DNA of 64,000 nt from Candidatus Desulfovibrio kirbyi (GTDB taxonomy: Bacteria > Desulfobacterota > Desulfovibrionia > Desulfovibrionales > Desulfovibrionaceae), in assembly GCA_013374015.1 (NCBI GenBank), contig BLLL01000004.1:1-64000 (forward strand). The letters run 5' to 3'. The position numbers and the translations under genes are program-made. The notes under the pieces are model-generated. The model saw nothing but the letters and a program-made list of their open reading frames with translations, was not told the DNA's origin and ran no database searches. Below, piece after piece: positions 9,082 to 20,673 of this stretch (position 1 is the stretch's first letter; every line of letters starts with the position of its first letter).

Positions 9082-10302
9082 ATGAATATGAATGTCCGCA
9101 TACCACAACCGGATCGTTGTATTGCGTGCGCCACATGCGTCGCGGTATGCCCTGTGGCGCAAAACTGCCCCGATTTTCCCGGTCCGCGTATGATGGGGCC
9201 TGCCCGCCAGCGCTTCCGCCTGATGGGGATGGGTGAGGACGAAGCGAGCCATTACTGCGCCAACTGCAAAAACTGCGATATCGCCTGCCCGGGCGACGTG
9301 CCGGTATCAGCCTTTATTATGCGGGCAAAAGCTGAAATCTGCAAAAAAAATTTCCCCAAACTCCGCGATTGGATTTTGGCGCACGGTGAAGTGCTGGCGC
9401 ATTGCCTGCGCTTTATCCCCGCTGTGTTCAAAAATTTCGGCATGACCTTCGCGCCCGCGCGGCTGTTGCTGGACGCCATCGGCATCGCCCGCAAGGCGTC
9501 TCTGCCGAACTTCGCCCCGCAGGCCTTTCGCGCGCGACTCGCGCGTTTGGCGCAGCCCAATCTGTCGCGGGCGGTTGTGTTTTTTCCGGGCTGCTTTGTG
9601 GACACCTATGAGCCGGAGAGCGGGCTGGACATCGTGGCCGTGCTCAACAGGGCGGGATATAAAGTGATCGTGCCCGGGACCACAGATGATTCAGGGGCTT
9701 TTGTCTGCTGCGGTCTGCCGATGGTTGCCAACGGCTTCTGGCAGGACGCCCGCGACAACGCGCGGCGGAACCTCAAGACATTGGCGGCGTGGGCGGCCAA
9801 AGGCATGCCGATTCTCACCGCCTGTCCGAGCTGCGCCCTTATGATCGGCAAGGATTATGCGGAATATTTTCCGGCCCTGATCGCGCCGGGACAAAGCTCG
9901 TCCCTTGTCGACGTGTGCGATTTTCTGATCGGCTGTGTGGAGAGGGGGGAACTGGCACTCCCCGCTGCCCCGCAAAAAGTTGAAACAGTGTTCTACCACG
10001 CGCCCTGCCATTCGCGCGCCTTGGGAATAGGGCTGCCCGGGCTTGATCTGCTGCGGGAGATCCCCGGCATACAGGCGGAATACGCGGACAGCGGGTGTTG
10101 CGGGATATCGGGGAGCTACGGTTTCAAAAAAGACAAATATCCCATTGCCATGCGGGTTGGTGCTCCACTTTTTGAGGCCATGCGGCAGAGTGGGGCGACA
10201 CTGTGTGCCTCGGAGTGCGGTACCTGCCGTGTGCAGATGCGTCACGGCGGCGGTAAACAGACTGTGCATCCGGTGTCTGTGTTAAGGCGTTACTTGGGGT
10301 AA
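9082..10302 (+). CDS. glpC: Anaerobic glycerol-3-phosphate dehydrogenase, Fe-S subunit C
   Basis: Membrane-associated iron-sulfur subunit of 406 residues. Two ferredoxin-type clusters are visible at the N-terminus, CIACATCVAVCPVAQNCP and CANCKNCDIACPGDVP. Two cysteine-rich CCG domains follow, with VCCGLPMVANG and DSGCCGISGSYGF, the kind that bind non-cubane clusters in heterodisulfide-reductase-like proteins. GlpC transfers electrons from GlpAB to menaquinone. The last gene of the glpABC operon; the next gene, rpoB, has its own promoter-like region. Confidence 0.94.
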   Translation: MNMNVRIPQPDRCIACATCVAVCPVAQNCPDFPGPRMMGPARQRFRLMGMGEDEASHYCANCKNCDIACPGDVPVSAFIMRAKAEICKKNFPKLRDWILAHGEVLAHCLRFIPAVFKNFGMTFAPARLLLDAIGIARKASLPNFAPQAFRARLARLAQPNLSRAVVFFPGCFVDTYEPESGLDIVAVLNRAGYKVIVPGTTDDSGAFVCCGLPMVANGFWQDARDNARRNLKTLAAWAAKGMPILTACPSCALMIGKDYAEYFPALIAPGQSSSLVDVCDFLIGCVERGELALPAAPQKVETVFYHAPCHSRALGIGLPGLDLLREIPGIQAEYADSGCCGISGSYGFKKDKYPIAMRVGAPLFEAMRQSGATLCASECGTCRVQMRHGGGKQTVHPVSVLRRYLG

Positions 10303-10354
10303 CTACGCATATCGCGAGCAAATGCAAAAAAATCATTTTTTTGTCACAAAATTC

Positions 10355-10383
10355 TTGCACACTGTTAAAATCCGGCGTATATT
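10355..10383 (+). promoter_or_regulatory. Probable sigma70-type promoter for rpoBC
   Basis: TTGCAC at 10355-10360, a 17-base spacer, then TATATT at 10378-10383. Both hexamers match the housekeeping consensus well at the ideal spacing, in an AT-rich intergenic gap. This would start the rpoB transcript around 10390, leaving a leader of about 200 bases. Confidence 0.65.
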
Positions 10384-10389
10384 TTTTTG

Positions 10390-10595
10390 TTCAATACATA
10401 AGTGTTGGGGGATCGCGCCCGATATATAACATGTCATAATTACACATTTTTTAAGATAACAGCTGCCGCGTTCTGTTTTTAACAAGCGGAACAGATGGTT
10501 GTTGTCTTTAGTGTGTTACTGACGTTGCCTGTTATCGGCGTCGGGTTGCCATACCGCACTTTTCCGGTGCAACCGCTATCTGTCATGAGGTGCTC
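10390..10595 (+). other. Long untranslated leader ahead of rpoB
   Basis: About 200 bases without a convincing gene between the promoter and the rpoB start. It contains a short inverted repeat near 10550-10575 (GGTTGC ... GCAACC). A ribosomal-protein L10-type binding leader or a processing site would be the usual expectation upstream of rpoB, but no specific motif could be recognised. Confidence 0.3.
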
Positions 10596-13500
10596 ATGGG
10601 TCAGTTCACAAAACAATTCGGAAAAATCAAAGTCACTCTCCCCATTCCGCATCTGTTAAATTTGCAGATTGATTCTTACCGCAAGTTCCTGCAGGAAGAC
10701 GTTCCGGATTTGGAGCGCCGCCGCGACGAAGGCCTTGAAGGCGTTTTTCACACTGTTTTTCCCATTGAAGATTTCAACAAAACCGCAAGCCTTGAGTTTG
10801 TCAACTATGAAATCAGCACCCCCAAGTATGATCAGGCTGAATGCATCGCAAAAGGCCTGACCTACGAGGCCCCCATGCGCATCAAGGTGCGTCTTGTGGT
10901 CTACGATACGGACGAATCTTCAGGAAACCGGACAATCCACGACATAAAAGAGCAGGATATCTTTTTTGGAACGCTACCGCTTATGACGGAAAAAGGTACC
11001 TTCATCATCAACGGCACAGAGCGCGTTATCATCAACCAGCTCCAGCGCTCGCCCGGAATAATTTTTGAGCACGATGGCGGCAAAACCCATACAAGCCGTA
11101 AAGTGCTCTATTCCTGCCGCGTCATCCCCATGCGCGGTTCATGGCTGGATTTTGACTTTGACCACAAGGACATCCTCTACGTCCGCATTGACCGCCGGCG
11201 TAAGATGCAGGCCACCATTCTTTTCAAGGCAATGGGGATGACAAAAACCCGGATACTCGACTATTTCTACACACGGGAACACTATCTGCTGGAGGACGAC
11301 GGCAGACTCCTGTGGGAAGCGCAACCGAATCTTTACCGTAAGGAAAATGCCTATACCGACATTACAAGTGCTGACGGCGGCGTTATCGTAAAAGCCGGCA
11401 AGCCCATTACCAGACGCGCTTGGAACGAGGTCTGCAAATCCGCAACGCCTGTTATTGAAGTGCGCCCGGAGGCGCTGGACGGCATGTTTTTGGCTGAAGA
11501 CATCACAGATCCGAAATCCGGTGAGGTGCTAGCCGAGGCTGCGGATGAGGTCACGTCCGCCGTGCAGGGGCGTCTGCGCGAGGCCGGCATCAGACGTGTG
11601 CCTGTGTTGCACACCAGAGGCACAGACGCTTCTTCATCCATTCGCGATACGCTTGTGCAGGACCATACGCCCGACCAGCAGAAAGCCCAGGAGGAAATTT
11701 ATCGTCGTCTGCGCCCATCCTCTCCGCCGACGCCTGAAATTGCGGCCTCATTTTTTGAAAATTTGTTCCGCAATCAGGACTACTACGACCTTTCGCCTGT
11801 CGGACGCTACAAACTGAACCAGCGTCTTGGACTCAATGCACCGGCGGATACAAGGACACTGACCAACGAGGATATTCTCACCGCCATCAAGATTCTGATT
11901 CGTCTCAAGGACGGACACGGCCAGGCGGACGACATCGACCACCTCGGCAAACGCCGCGTGCGTCTTGTCGGCGAACTGGTGGAAAATCAGTACCGTATCG
12001 GCCTTGTGCGCATGGAACGCGCTATCAAGGAACGTATGAGTCTTCAGGAGATTTCCACGCTCATGCCCCATGATTTGATCAATCCCAAACCTGTGGCCGC
12101 TGTGCTGAAAGAGTTTTTCGGCACGTCACAGCTTTCCCAGTTTATGGACCAGACAAATTCCCTGTCGGAAGTTACGCACAAGCGCCGCCTTTCAGCCCTT
12201 GGCCCCGGCGGTCTTACGCGGGAACGCGCCGGGTTTGAAGTGCGCGACGTGCACACATCGCACTACGGACGCATATGCCCCATTGAAACGCCTGAAGGGC
12301 CGAATATCGGACTCATTGTTTCTCTGACAACCTTTGCCAGGGTGAATGCCTACGGTTTCATCGAAACTCCGTACCGTGTTGTGAACAAGGGCAAGCTGAC
12401 AAATGACGTCGTACACCTTGACGCCTCAAGCGAAGAGGAGGAAGTGATCGCCCAGGCGAACGCTAGGTTGGGCAAGGGCGGACAGTTGCAGGACGAATTT
12501 GTTACCGTGCGCGTCAAGGGCGAAGTGGAAATGCGCAGCCGCAATGAAGTGACGCTTATGGACATTTCGCCAAGCCAGATGGTTTCCATTTCCTCGGCGC
12601 TTATTCCTTTTCTGGAACACGACGACGCCAACCGCGCGCTGATGGGTTCCAACATGCAGCGTCAGGCGGTGCCGCTTTTGCGTTCTGAAAAGCCTCTTGT
12701 CGGCACCGGCATGGAAGTGGACGTGGCGCATGACTCAGGCGCCTGCATTGTGGCCCCGGCCGACGGCAAGGTGGAATATGTGGATGCCAACCGCATTGTG
12801 GTGGCCTATGAGAACAGCCTTGATCAGGGCGGAATCAGGGCATATGATCTGCTCAAGTTCCACAAATCCAACCAGAACTCCTGCTTTGGACAAAAACCCA
12901 CGTGCCGTCCCGGGCAATTCATCAAAAAAGGTCAGATACTGGCGGACGGCCCCGGCATTGACGACGGAGAACTGGCGCTCGGAAAAAATCTGGTTGTCGC
13001 GTTCATGCCGTGGTGCGGCTACAATTATGAAGACTCCATCCTTATTTCTGAACGCGCTGTCAAAGAAGACATCTTTACCTCCATTCATATTGAGGAATTT
13101 GAGGTAGTGACGCGCGACACCAAGCTCGGCCCGGAAGAGATCACGCGCGACATTCCCAATGTCAGTGAAGACATGCTCCGCAATCTGGACGAAAGCGGGA
13201 TTATCCGCATCGGCGCGGCCGTCAAGCAGGACGACATTCTGGTAGGCAAAATCACCCCCAAGGGGGAAACACAGCTTACGCCGGAAGAAAAACTTTTGCG
13301 CGCCATTTTCGGCGAAAAAGCGCGGGATGTAAAAAACACTTCGCTCAAGGTGCCGCCGGGCGTGGAGGGCACTGTCATTGACGTCAAGATCTTTAACCGC
13401 CGTTCCGGCGAAAAGGACGAGCGCACGCTGGTCATTGAAAAATACGACATCGCCGTGCTGGATCAGAAAGAAGCGGATCACGCGCGAATTCTGACAAATC

Positions 13501-14729
13501 GCACCCGCGTTCTGCTGGGCAAACACGTTCTGGGCAAGCAGACAGCCGCATCATTGCCGGGCAAAAAGAAAGGCGAGGTGTGGCTGGCCACGGGTGCCGC
13601 GCTCACAGCGGAACATCTTGAAGCCATCCCGATCAAAAAATTGGCCGGGCTTTTTAAAAGCAAGGCCGTCAATGACGCTGTGGCCGGTGTTCTTAAGGCG
13701 TATGACAGTGAGTTGGACTGCGTCAAGGCTATTTATGACGCAAAACGGGAAAAGGTGACCGAAGGCGATGATCTTTCTCCGGGCGTCATTAAAATGGTCA
13801 AGGTGCATATCGCCATCAAGCGCAAGCTCTCGGTGGGCGACAAAATGGCCGGACGCCACGGCAACAAGGGCGTGGTTTCCTGCATCCTGCCGGAAGAAGA
13901 TATGCCTTTTTTCGCGGACGGGTGTCCGGTGGATATTGTCCTTAACCCTTTGGGCGTGCCATCGCGTATGAACATCGGCCAGATTATGGAAACACATCTG
14001 GGCTGGGGGGCAAAAGTGCTGGGACGCCAGTTGGTCGGGCTGCTTGATTCCGGCGCCGCCCTGCAGGTGGTGCGTAACGATGTCAAAGATGTTTTCGCCT
14101 CCGAGGACATCAACGCCCTTGTGGACAGCATGGACGACGAAACCTTTATCGCTTCGGTTAAAAAACTGAAAAACGGCATTGTTACAAAGACACCTGTCTT
14201 TGACGGCGCCACAGAAGACGAAATCTGGGCATGGATGGGCAAAGCCGGACTTGAAAACGACGGAAAAACCGTCCTGTATGACGGACGCACAGGCGTGCCT
14301 TTCAAAAACCGCGTCACCACAGGCGTCATGTATATGCTGAAACTGCACCATCTTGTGGACGAAAAAATCCACGCCCGCTCCACAGGTCCCTATTCTCTTG
14401 TGACACAGCAGCCTTTGGGCGGCAAGGCGCAGTTCGGGGGACAACGTCTGGGCGAAATGGAAGTCTGGGCGCTGGAGGCGTACGGCGCAGCTTACCTCCT
14501 GCAGGAATTTCTTACCGTCAAATCTGACGACGTGGGCGGACGCGTCAAAATGTACGAGAAAATTGTCAAGGGGGATAACTTCTTGGAAGCCGGGTTGCCG
14601 GAATCCTTCAACGTGCTTGTCAAAGAACTGAAGAGTCTTGGCCTGAACGTGACGCTGCATCAGGAAGAAGGAAAGAAAAAACCGAAACGCGTCGGCTTTA
14701 TGCGCGAACGCGATGAAGAAACAGAATAA
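10596..14729 (+). CDS. rpoB: DNA-directed RNA polymerase beta subunit
   Basis: The 1377-residue beta subunit of RNA polymerase. It begins [20 protein letters not shown], a start typical of Desulfovibrio RpoB. The rifampicin-region motifs are present: [33 protein letters not shown] and [19 protein letters not shown]. Downstream are GENLVVAF-like and GYNYEDSI segments and the C-terminal [13 protein letters not shown] and [18 protein letters not shown] blocks. ATG 10596 is chosen over the in-frame GTG at 10590 because a GAGG site lies five bases before it. rpoC follows after 40 bases. Unusually, no rplJL genes precede it. Confidence 0.98.
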   Translation: MGQFTKQFGKIKVTLPIPHLLNLQIDSYRKFLQEDVPDLERRRDEGLEGVFHTVFPIEDFNKTASLEFVNYEISTPKYDQAECIAKGLTYEAPMRIKVRLVVYDTDESSGNRTIHDIKEQDIFFGTLPLMTEKGTFIINGTERVIINQLQRSPGIIFEHDGGKTHTSRKVLYSCRVIPMRGSWLDFDFDHKDILYVRIDRRRKMQATILFKAMGMTKTRILDYFYTREHYLLEDDGRLLWEAQPNLYRKENAYTDITSADGGVIVKAGKPITRRAWNEVCKSATPVIEVRPEALDGMFLAEDITDPKSGEVLAEAADEVTSAVQGRLREAGIRRVPVLHTRGTDASSSIRDTLVQDHTPDQQKAQEEIYRRLRPSSPPTPEIAASFFENLFRNQDYYDLSPVGRYKLNQRLGLNAPADTRTLTNEDILTAIKILIRLKDGHGQADDIDHLGKRRVRLVGELVENQYRIGLVRMERAIKERMSLQEISTLMPHDLINPKPVAAVLKEFFGTSQLSQFMDQTNSLSEVTHKRRLSALGPGGLTRERAGFEVRDVHTSHYGRICPIETPEGPNIGLIVSLTTFARVNAYGFIETPYRVVNKGKLTNDVVHLDASSEEEEVIAQANARLGKGGQLQDEFVTVRVKGEVEMRSRNEVTLMDISPSQMVSISSALIPFLEHDDANRALMGSNMQRQAVPLLRSEKPLVGTGMEVDVAHDSGACIVAPADGKVEYVDANRIVVAYENSLDQGGIRAYDLLKFHKSNQNSCFGQKPTCRPGQFIKKGQILADGPGIDDGELALGKNLVVAFMPWCGYNYEDSILISERAVKEDIFTSIHIEEFEVVTRDTKLGPEEITRDIPNVSEDMLRNLDESGIIRIGAAVKQDDILVGKITPKGETQLTPEEKLLRAIFGEKARDVKNTSLKVPPGVEGTVIDVKIFNRRSGEKDERTLVIEKYDIAVLDQKEADHARILTNRTRVLLGKHVLGKQTAASLPGKKKGEVWLATGAALTAEHLEAIPIKKLAGLFKSKAVNDAVAGVLKAYDSELDCVKAIYDAKREKVTEGDDLSPGVIKMVKVHIAIKRKLSVGDKMAGRHGNKGVVSCILPEEDMPFFADGCPVDIVLNPLGVPSRMNIGQIMETHLGWGAKVLGRQLVGLLDSGAALQVVRNDVKDVFASEDINALVDSMDDETFIASVKKLKNGIVTKTPVFDGATEDEIWAWMGKAGLENDGKTVLYDGRTGVPFKNRVTTGVMYMLKLHHLVDEKIHARSTGPYSLVTQQPLGGKAQFGGQRLGEMEVWALEAYGAAYLLQEFLTVKSDDVGGRVKMYEKIVKGDNFLEAGLPESFNVLVKELKSLGLNVTLHQEEGKKKPKRVGFMRERDEETE

Positions 14730-14769
14730 AGCAACCAATTTGAGATGTTATAAAAACAGGGTGTAATCT

Positions 14770-17700
14770 ATGACTATGGATGATCTTTTCACTGCTCGCG
14801 GCACATCGGTAAATGTTGCTGACATACGCAATTTGAAGGCAATTCAGATTTCCATTGCTTCACCCGAATCCATCCGTGAATGGTCTTACGGCGAAGTAAA
14901 AAAACCGGAAACCATCAACTACCGTACGTTCAAACCGGAGCGGGACGGTCTTTTCTGCGCCAAAATTTTCGGTCCTGTAAAGGACTATGAGTGCAACTGC
15001 GGAAAATACAAGCGTATGAAGCACCGCGGCATTGTATGTGAAAAATGCGGCGTGGAAGTTATTGCCTCCAAGGTGCGGCGTGAAAGAATGGGGCACATTG
15101 AGCTTGCCACGCCCGTTGCCCATATCTGGTTTCTCAAAACGCTGCCTTCAAAAATCGGCACGCTTCTTGATATGACAATGGCCGATCTGGAAAAGGTGCT
15201 GTACTTTGATTCCTACATTGTCCTTGATCCCGGGCAGACAACGCTGCAAGCGCGTCAGGTTATTTCTGAAGACCAGTATATCCAGATTATCGACCATTAC
15301 GGCAGGGAGGATGTGTTTGCCGTCGGCATGGGGGCAGAGGCTGTCCGCAAGTTGCTGGAAGCGATGGATCTGAAAAAACTGCGCGCGGAATTGCGTGAGG
15401 AAAACGAATCCACCAGAAGCCAGATAAAAAAAAAGAAACTGACGAAACGGCTCAAAATTGTTGAGGCGTTTCTGGAATCCCAGAACAAGCCCGAATGGAT
15501 GATCATGGAGATCATTCCCATCATCCCGCCGGAGCTCCGTCCGCTGGTGCCGCTTGACGGCGGGCGTTTCGCCACCTCGGATCTGAACGACCTTTACCGC
15601 CGCGTTATCAACCGCAACAACCGTTTAAAGCGCCTCATGGAACTCGGCGCTCCGGAAATCATTATCCGCAACGAAAAACGCATGCTGCAAGAGGCAGTGG
15701 ACGCTCTTTTTGACAACGGTCGCAGAGGGCGCGCCATTATCGGCACAAACAGCCGCCCGCTCAAATCCCTGTCGGATATGATAAAGGGCAAGCAGGGGCG
15801 CTTCCGCCAAAACCTGCTCGGCAAACGCGTGGACTACTCCGGCCGGTCCGTTATCACGGTTGGTCCTTACCTCAAACTGCACCAGTGCGGTTTGCCAAAA
15901 AAAATGGCGCTCGAACTGTTCAAACCTTTTATTTACTCTGAGTTGGAAAAGCGCGGACATGCCTCCACCATCAAAAGCGCGAAAAAAATGGTTGAGCGCG
16001 AAGAACTGGTCGTCTGGGACATTCTCTCGGATGTTGTGCGCGAATACCCGATTTTGCTCAACCGCGCTCCCACGCTGCATCGCCTCGGCATACAGGCTTT
16101 TGAGCCGCTGCTTGTCGAAGGCAAGGCCATTCGCCTGCATCCGCTTGTCTGTTCCGCCTACAATGCGGACTTTGATGGTGATCAGATGGCCGTGCATATT
16201 CCGCTTTCCGTGGAAGCGCAGATCGAATGCCGCGTGCTTATGATGAGCACCAACAATATTCTTTCCCCGGCCAACGGCACGCCGGTTATCGTGCCGTCGC
16301 AGGATATCGTGCTGGGGCTGTACTATATGACGGTTGAGCGCAGTTTTGAGCAGGGCGAGGGCATGGTTTTCTGCTCCCCCTGGGAGGTGGAATCCGCCTA
16401 CGATAACGACATTGTTTCCCTGCACGCCAAAATCAGGGTGCGACTGCCCAACGGTGCCTTGCACGATACAACCCCCGGGCGCATACTGGTCAGCAATATT
16501 CTGCCCGATGGCCTCTCCTTTGATTTTGTCAACTGTGTGCTGACCAAAAAAAATATCGCGCGTCTTGTCGGAGCGGCCTATCGGCAGTGCGGGATCAAGG
16601 CGACCGTCATTCTTTGCGATAAACTCAAGAATCTGGGATATGAGTTCGCCACCCGCGCCGGCATAACCATCGGCGTAAAAGATCTGACCATTCCTAGAAA
16701 GAAAAAGGACATTCTGGCCGTCTCCAAGGCTGAGGTGGACGACATTGAACAGCAGTACCGCGACGGCATCATCACCCGCACGGAAAAATACAACAAGGTT
16801 GTGGATGTGTGGACAAAGGCCACGCAGGACGTGTCCACCGAGATGACAAAGGAAATTTCGCACGAAATTCTGAAAGACCCAAAAACAGGCAAACAAATTG
16901 AAAATCAGAGCCTCAACCCGATTTTTATGATGTCAAACTCCGGAGCGCGCGGCAATCAGGACCAAATGCGGCAGTTGGCCGGTATGCGCGGACTGATGGC
17001 AAAACCGTCCGGCGAAATTATTGAAACGCCGATTACGTCCTCATTTCGTGAGGGGCTTTCGGTGTTGCAGTATTTTACCTCCACACACGGTGCGCGCAAA
17101 GGTCTTGCAGACACCGCTCTCAAGACGGCCAACTCCGGTTATCTGACGCGTCGCCTCGTTGACGTGGTGCAGGACGTGATAGTGTCCACCCACGACTGCG
17201 GCACTGCGGACGGCATCGAACTGACAAAGGACAGCGGCGATATCAAATCTCCCCTGTTGTCGGAACGTGTTGTCGGGCGTGTGCTGCTCTATCCGGTGGC
17301 GGATCCCGACAATCCGGACGCCATCCTGCTTCGCGAAAATACACTTATTACAGAAGAAGAAGCAAAGCTTCTGGACGAACACGGCATTGTTTCCGTGACC
17401 GTGCGCTCGCCCCTGACTTGCCAGGCCGAGCGTGGAATCTGCACTCTTTGTTACGGGCGGGATCTTGCGCGCGGGCATCTTGTCAACATCGGCGAAACCG
17501 TAGGCATTATCGCCGCACAGTCTATAGGTGAACCAGGCACGCAGTTGACTATGCGCACGTTTCATATCGGCGGAACGGCCTCAAGCACGGTTGAAAAATA
17601 CAAGCATGAGGCTCTCAACACCGGCCGCGTCATCCTGCACCGCGTCAAGACAGTGGAAAATCGTGACAATGCCCAGCTTGTGCTTGGCAAAAGTGGTCAA

Positions 17701-18933
17701 CTGACCATTGTGGACCCGCAAGGACGCGAACGGGAAAAATATATCCTGCCCAACGGCGCGCGTCTTCTTGTGCGGGACGGACAGGATGTGGAAAAGGGCG
17801 CGTTGCTGGCGGAATGGGATCCCACCAACGAACCCTTTATATCTGAAGAGAACGGCATTGTACGCTTTGCGGATATTATTGACGGTAAAACCGTGCAGGA
17901 AAAAGTGGACGATGTAACCCGCCAGGCGTCCCTCACCATTATGGAATACCGCACCACCAATTTCCGCCCCTCCATTTCTGTCTGCGACTCGGGCGGCAAT
18001 GTGAAAAAGCGCGGTCAAAGCACGGCAATGGCAACCTATCCCCTGCCGGTCGGCTCCATCATCATGGTCAAGGACGGTCAGGAAATACAGGCAGGCGAAA
18101 TTATCGCCCGCAAACCCCGCGAAACATCCAAAACAAAGGATATCGTTGGCGGCCTGCCCCGCGTTGCGGAGCTTTTTGAAGTCCGCAAGCCAAAAGACAA
18201 GGCGGAGGTTTCCGACATTGCCGGCACCATCAGCTATGCCGGTGAAGCCAAAGGCAAACGCAAACTTGTCGTCACGCCGGAAGTGGGCGAGGCCAAGGAA
18301 TACCTTGTGCCGAAGGGCAAGCATATTACGGCTGCGGACGGTGATTTTGTGGAAGCCGGCGACCCGCTCACAGAAGGCTATCCCGAACTGCACGACATCC
18401 TCCGTACCAAGGGCGAAAAATTTCTTGCCAGGTATCTCGTGGACGAAATTCAGGAAGTCTATCGCTTCCAGGGAGTCGGCATCGACGACAAGCATATTGA
18501 AGTCATTGTCCGCCAGATGCTCAAAAAACTTTCCATTGTTGATTCCGGCGGCACAAGCTTCCTTGTCGGCGAACAGGTGGACAAAAATGAATTCAGGGCG
18601 GAAAACCAGAAGGCGGAAGCCGAAGGGCTGCAACCGGCAAAAGCCGAACCTCTGGTATTGGGCATTACCCAGGCCTCATTGACAACATCGTCATTTATTT
18701 CCGCAGCCTCCTTTCAGGAAACAACAAAGGTGCTCACCGAAGCATCGCTCAAAAGCAAAATGGACTTTTTGCGCGGTCTTAAGGAGAATGTTATTGTGGG
18801 CCGGCTTATTCCCGCAGGCACCGGCTACCGCGAATATGTCCATGGAGAGATCATCGTGCCGGATCAAAAGGAGCGTCCGGACAGATTTTTGGAAGATATA
18901 AGGGATAATCCTGTACTTGTGGACATGGCGTGA
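14770..18933 (+). CDS. rpoC: DNA-directed RNA polymerase beta' subunit
   Basis: The 1387-residue beta' subunit. The N-terminal zinc site is visible as ECNCGKYKR ... CEKCGVEV. The catalytic loop [12 protein letters not shown] lies near residue 465 and carries the three aspartates that bind the active-site magnesium. Other landmarks are [18 protein letters not shown] and [16 protein letters not shown] (bridge helix/trigger loop and downstream region), plus the second zinc cluster with CGTADG ... [13 protein letters not shown]. It is cotranscribed with rpoB and ends 24 bases before a strong terminator. Confidence 0.98.
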   Translation: MTMDDLFTARGTSVNVADIRNLKAIQISIASPESIREWSYGEVKKPETINYRTFKPERDGLFCAKIFGPVKDYECNCGKYKRMKHRGIVCEKCGVEVIASKVRRERMGHIELATPVAHIWFLKTLPSKIGTLLDMTMADLEKVLYFDSYIVLDPGQTTLQARQVISEDQYIQIIDHYGREDVFAVGMGAEAVRKLLEAMDLKKLRAELREENESTRSQIKKKKLTKRLKIVEAFLESQNKPEWMIMEIIPIIPPELRPLVPLDGGRFATSDLNDLYRRVINRNNRLKRLMELGAPEIIIRNEKRMLQEAVDALFDNGRRGRAIIGTNSRPLKSLSDMIKGKQGRFRQNLLGKRVDYSGRSVITVGPYLKLHQCGLPKKMALELFKPFIYSELEKRGHASTIKSAKKMVEREELVVWDILSDVVREYPILLNRAPTLHRLGIQAFEPLLVEGKAIRLHPLVCSAYNADFDGDQMAVHIPLSVEAQIECRVLMMSTNNILSPANGTPVIVPSQDIVLGLYYMTVERSFEQGEGMVFCSPWEVESAYDNDIVSLHAKIRVRLPNGALHDTTPGRILVSNILPDGLSFDFVNCVLTKKNIARLVGAAYRQCGIKATVILCDKLKNLGYEFATRAGITIGVKDLTIPRKKKDILAVSKAEVDDIEQQYRDGIITRTEKYNKVVDVWTKATQDVSTEMTKEISHEILKDPKTGKQIENQSLNPIFMMSNSGARGNQDQMRQLAGMRGLMAKPSGEIIETPITSSFREGLSVLQYFTSTHGARKGLADTALKTANSGYLTRRLVDVVQDVIVSTHDCGTADGIELTKDSGDIKSPLLSERVVGRVLLYPVADPDNPDAILLRENTLITEEEAKLLDEHGIVSVTVRSPLTCQAERGICTLCYGRDLARGHLVNIGETVGIIAAQSIGEPGTQLTMRTFHIGGTASSTVEKYKHEALNTGRVILHRVKTVENRDNAQLVLGKSGQLTIVDPQGREREKYILPNGARLLVRDGQDVEKGALLAEWDPTNEPFISEENGIVRFADIIDGKTVQEKVDDVTRQASLTIMEYRTTNFRPSISVCDSGGNVKKRGQSTAMATYPLPVGSIIMVKDGQEIQAGEIIARKPRETSKTKDIVGGLPRVAELFEVRKPKDKAEVSDIAGTISYAGEAKGKRKLVVTPEVGEAKEYLVPKGKHITAADGDFVEAGDPLTEGYPELHDILRTKGEKFLARYLVDEIQEVYRFQGVGIDDKHIEVIVRQMLKKLSIVDSGGTSFLVGEQVDKNEFRAENQKAEAEGLQPAKAEPLVLGITQASLTTSSFISAASFQETTKVLTEASLKSKMDFLRGLKENVIVGRLIPAGTGYREYVHGEIIVPDQKERPDRFLEDIRDNPVLVDMA

Positions 18934-18957
18934 CCTCTGCGGACGACCGTCCCCATG

Positions 18958-18990
18958 AAGCCGCCGGAAAAAATTTCCGGCGGCTTTTTT
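18958..18990 (+). terminator. Rho-independent terminator after rpoC
   Basis: A perfect stem (AAGCCGCCGGAAA paired with TTTCCGGCGGCTT) with a three-base loop, followed directly by a run of T. It closes the rpoBC transcription unit. Confidence 0.92.
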
Positions 18991-19092
18991 CGGCGCACAG
19001 AGCTTAAGAATACGGCGGATAAACCGATATGCCGAGCATGAGTCCCGATTTTTCAAAAAAGTGGAATCGTCCCGCATGCAAATGTCCCTGTC

Positions 19093-19111
19093 CCGTATCG
19101 TCCCGATACGG
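19093..19111. repeat. Short perfect inverted repeat upstream of the exonuclease III gene
   Basis: CCGTATCG, a TCC spacer, then CGATACGG: an eight-base perfect dyad ending 24 bases before the gene start. It could be an operator or a small hairpin in the leader; no known operator is recognised. Confidence 0.4.
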
Positions 19112-19135
19112 TGTCGTCATTATTCAGAGGAAATT

Positions 19136-19945
19136 ATGCTGCTCAAGTTTGTTTCATGGAATGTGAACGGTCTGCGCGCTGTCTCGGCTAGGGAGGACTG
19201 GCGCTGGTTTGCTGAAACGGACGCCAATGTGGTGGCCTTGCAGGAGACAAAGGCGCGCCCGGAGCAGCTTGCGCCGGAAGTGGCCTCTCCGCTGGGCTGG
19301 TATGCATACTGGGCTTCAAGCACGGTCAAAAAGGGCTATTCGGGCGTTGCCGTATACAGCAAAATACTGCCGCGGCGTGTTGGCGTTGAATTGCCGGACG
19401 CTGCCTTCGGCGGCGAGGGGCGCTTGCTGCATCTGGAATTTGACGCTTTGCATTATTTTAACGGGTATTTTCCCAACGGCGGCCCGGAAGAGCTTGACGC
19501 AAACAGCAGACCTACGGGAAAATTCAGGCGTGTGCCGTATAAAATGGATTTTTTTGACGCGTTTTTGCAGTATGCCGAAACGTGCCGCAAAACAAAACCT
19601 GTTGTGGTGTGCGGGGATTTTAATATCGCCCACAAGCCCATTGATCTGGCGCGTCCCGCCCAGAACGTGAATTGTACGGGATTCTTGCCGGAAGAGCGGG
19701 CTTTTCTGGACAGATTTGTCGCGGCGGGCTATGTGGACACGTTTCGCCACAAGCACGGCGAAAAAACCGGCTGCTACTCTTGGTGGTCGTACAAATCGGG
19801 CGCGCGTGCAAAGAATGTGGGCTGGCGCATTGACTATTTTTTTGTCTCACAGGAGCTTGCGCCTGCTGTCCGTGACGCGTGGATTGACTTTGCTGTTTAC
19901 GGTTCGGATCATTGTCCGGTCGGGCTTGCGCTTGAACTGCCCTGA
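19136..19945 (+). CDS. xth: Exodeoxyribonuclease III (AP endonuclease)
   Basis: A 269-residue Mg-dependent exonuclease / apurinic endonuclease of base excision repair. All family motifs are present in order: FVSWNVNGLRAV (metal-binding Asn), ALQETKA (catalytic Glu), VVCGDFNIAH (active-site Asp and Asn), GWRIDYFFVS and YGSDHCPVGL (catalytic Asp-His). The start at ATG 19136 is preceded by GAGGAAATT; an upstream in-frame extension to 19061 overlaps the inverted repeat and is not expected in the family. It is monocistronic by context. Confidence 0.95.
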   Translation: MLLKFVSWNVNGLRAVSAREDWRWFAETDANVVALQETKARPEQLAPEVASPLGWYAYWASSTVKKGYSGVAVYSKILPRRVGVELPDAAFGGEGRLLHLEFDALHYFNGYFPNGGPEELDANSRPTGKFRRVPYKMDFFDAFLQYAETCRKTKPVVVCGDFNIAHKPIDLARPAQNVNCTGFLPEERAFLDRFVAAGYVDTFRHKHGEKTGCYSWWSYKSGARAKNVGWRIDYFFVSQELAPAVRDAWIDFAVYGSDHCPVGLALELP

Positions 19946-19969
19946 AGAATTTGCCTGCAAACCGCGCAG

Positions 19970-20047
19970 TTATTCCAGCAGGCCGAGCAGCCGCGCGATA
20001 CGTTCCGCATCAAGCTCGCGCTTGACAAGCAAGAAGTATGCCGGTTT
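19970..20047 (-). pseudogene. Possible C-terminal coding remnant downstream of the TPR gene
   Basis: In one minus-strand frame the bases read KPAYFLLVKRELDAERIARL and then a short Leu-rich end and a TAA stop. The pattern looks like a real amphipathic protein C-terminus, but no start is available and the family is not recognised. It may be the tail of a gene deleted between the TPR gene and xth. Chance coding of 25 residues cannot be excluded. Confidence 0.25.
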
Positions 20048-20673
20048 TATACACGGTAAGTCTTCAGCTCTTCCAGAAAGCCTTCCTGCACATCAAAGCC
20101 GTATTCCCGCGCCTTGTCGATGGCTTCAACGGCTTTCGCGTAGTTTTTCTGATCAAAGCAGGCCAGCGCCAGATTGTTCCAGGCCGGCGCGAATCCCGGT
20201 TCCTGGGCGATGATGTCCTCGCAGATCTCTTCGCATTTTTTGAAGTCGCCCTTCATATACCAGGCTGTTGCAAGCCCGTTTTTTGCCTGAATAAATTTGG
20301 GGTCCCATTTCAGTGCCTTTTGCAATGCTCCAATGGCTTTGTCGGGTTGACCGCGTTGCAGATGCACAAAGGCGATATTGCTCCAGGGCGTTGGAAACTT
20401 TGCGCGACAGTTCGCGGCTTCTTCGTTGTAGTGCAGGCAGCCGTCCAGATCGCCGCGCTCCATGCAGATGCCGCCCAGTTGTACATAGGCTTCGGCCAAA
20501 TGCGGGGCGTTGCGCACCGCGTTGAGAAACGCCTCTTCCGCAGCCGTAAAATCCCGCTTGGACAGGAGCGCCAGCCCCAGATTATAGTGGTGCGTGGCGC
20601 ACTGCGCAGTGTCCGAGATTGCCTGTTTCATGTCCGCGATATATTCGTCTAGATCATCGTAGCGTTCTTTCAT
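20047..20673 (-). CDS. Tetratricopeptide-repeat protein
   Basis: A soluble protein of 208 residues built almost wholly of TPR helices. Visible repeat cores are HYNLGLALLSKRDFTAAEEA, AYVQLGGICMERGDL, PWSNIAFVHLQRGQPDKAIG, AKNGLATAWYMKGDF and AWNNLALACFDQKNYAKAVE. No signal peptide. TPR arrays mediate protein-protein contact; the partner is unknown. ATG 20673 overlaps the stop of the upstream gene (TGATG on the minus strand), which indicates translational coupling with the two genes before it. Confidence 0.85.
   Translation of the reverse strand: MKERYDDLDEYIADMKQAISDTAQCATHHYNLGLALLSKRDFTAAEEAFLNAVRNAPHLAEAYVQLGGICMERGDLDGCLHYNEEAANCRAKFPTPWSNIAFVHLQRGQPDKAIGALQKALKWDPKFIQAKNGLATAWYMKGDFKKCEEICEDIIAQEPGFAPAWNNLALACFDQKNYAKAVEAIDKAREYGFDVQEGFLEELKTYRV

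Noticed and set aside
13551..14738. 395-codon minus-strand frame inside rpoB
   Set aside because: Fully antisense to the conserved C-terminus of RpoB; no motif and no ribosome-binding site pattern worth noting.
15625..16896. 423-codon minus-strand frame inside rpoC
   Set aside because: Shadow of the RpoC core; no recognisable domain.
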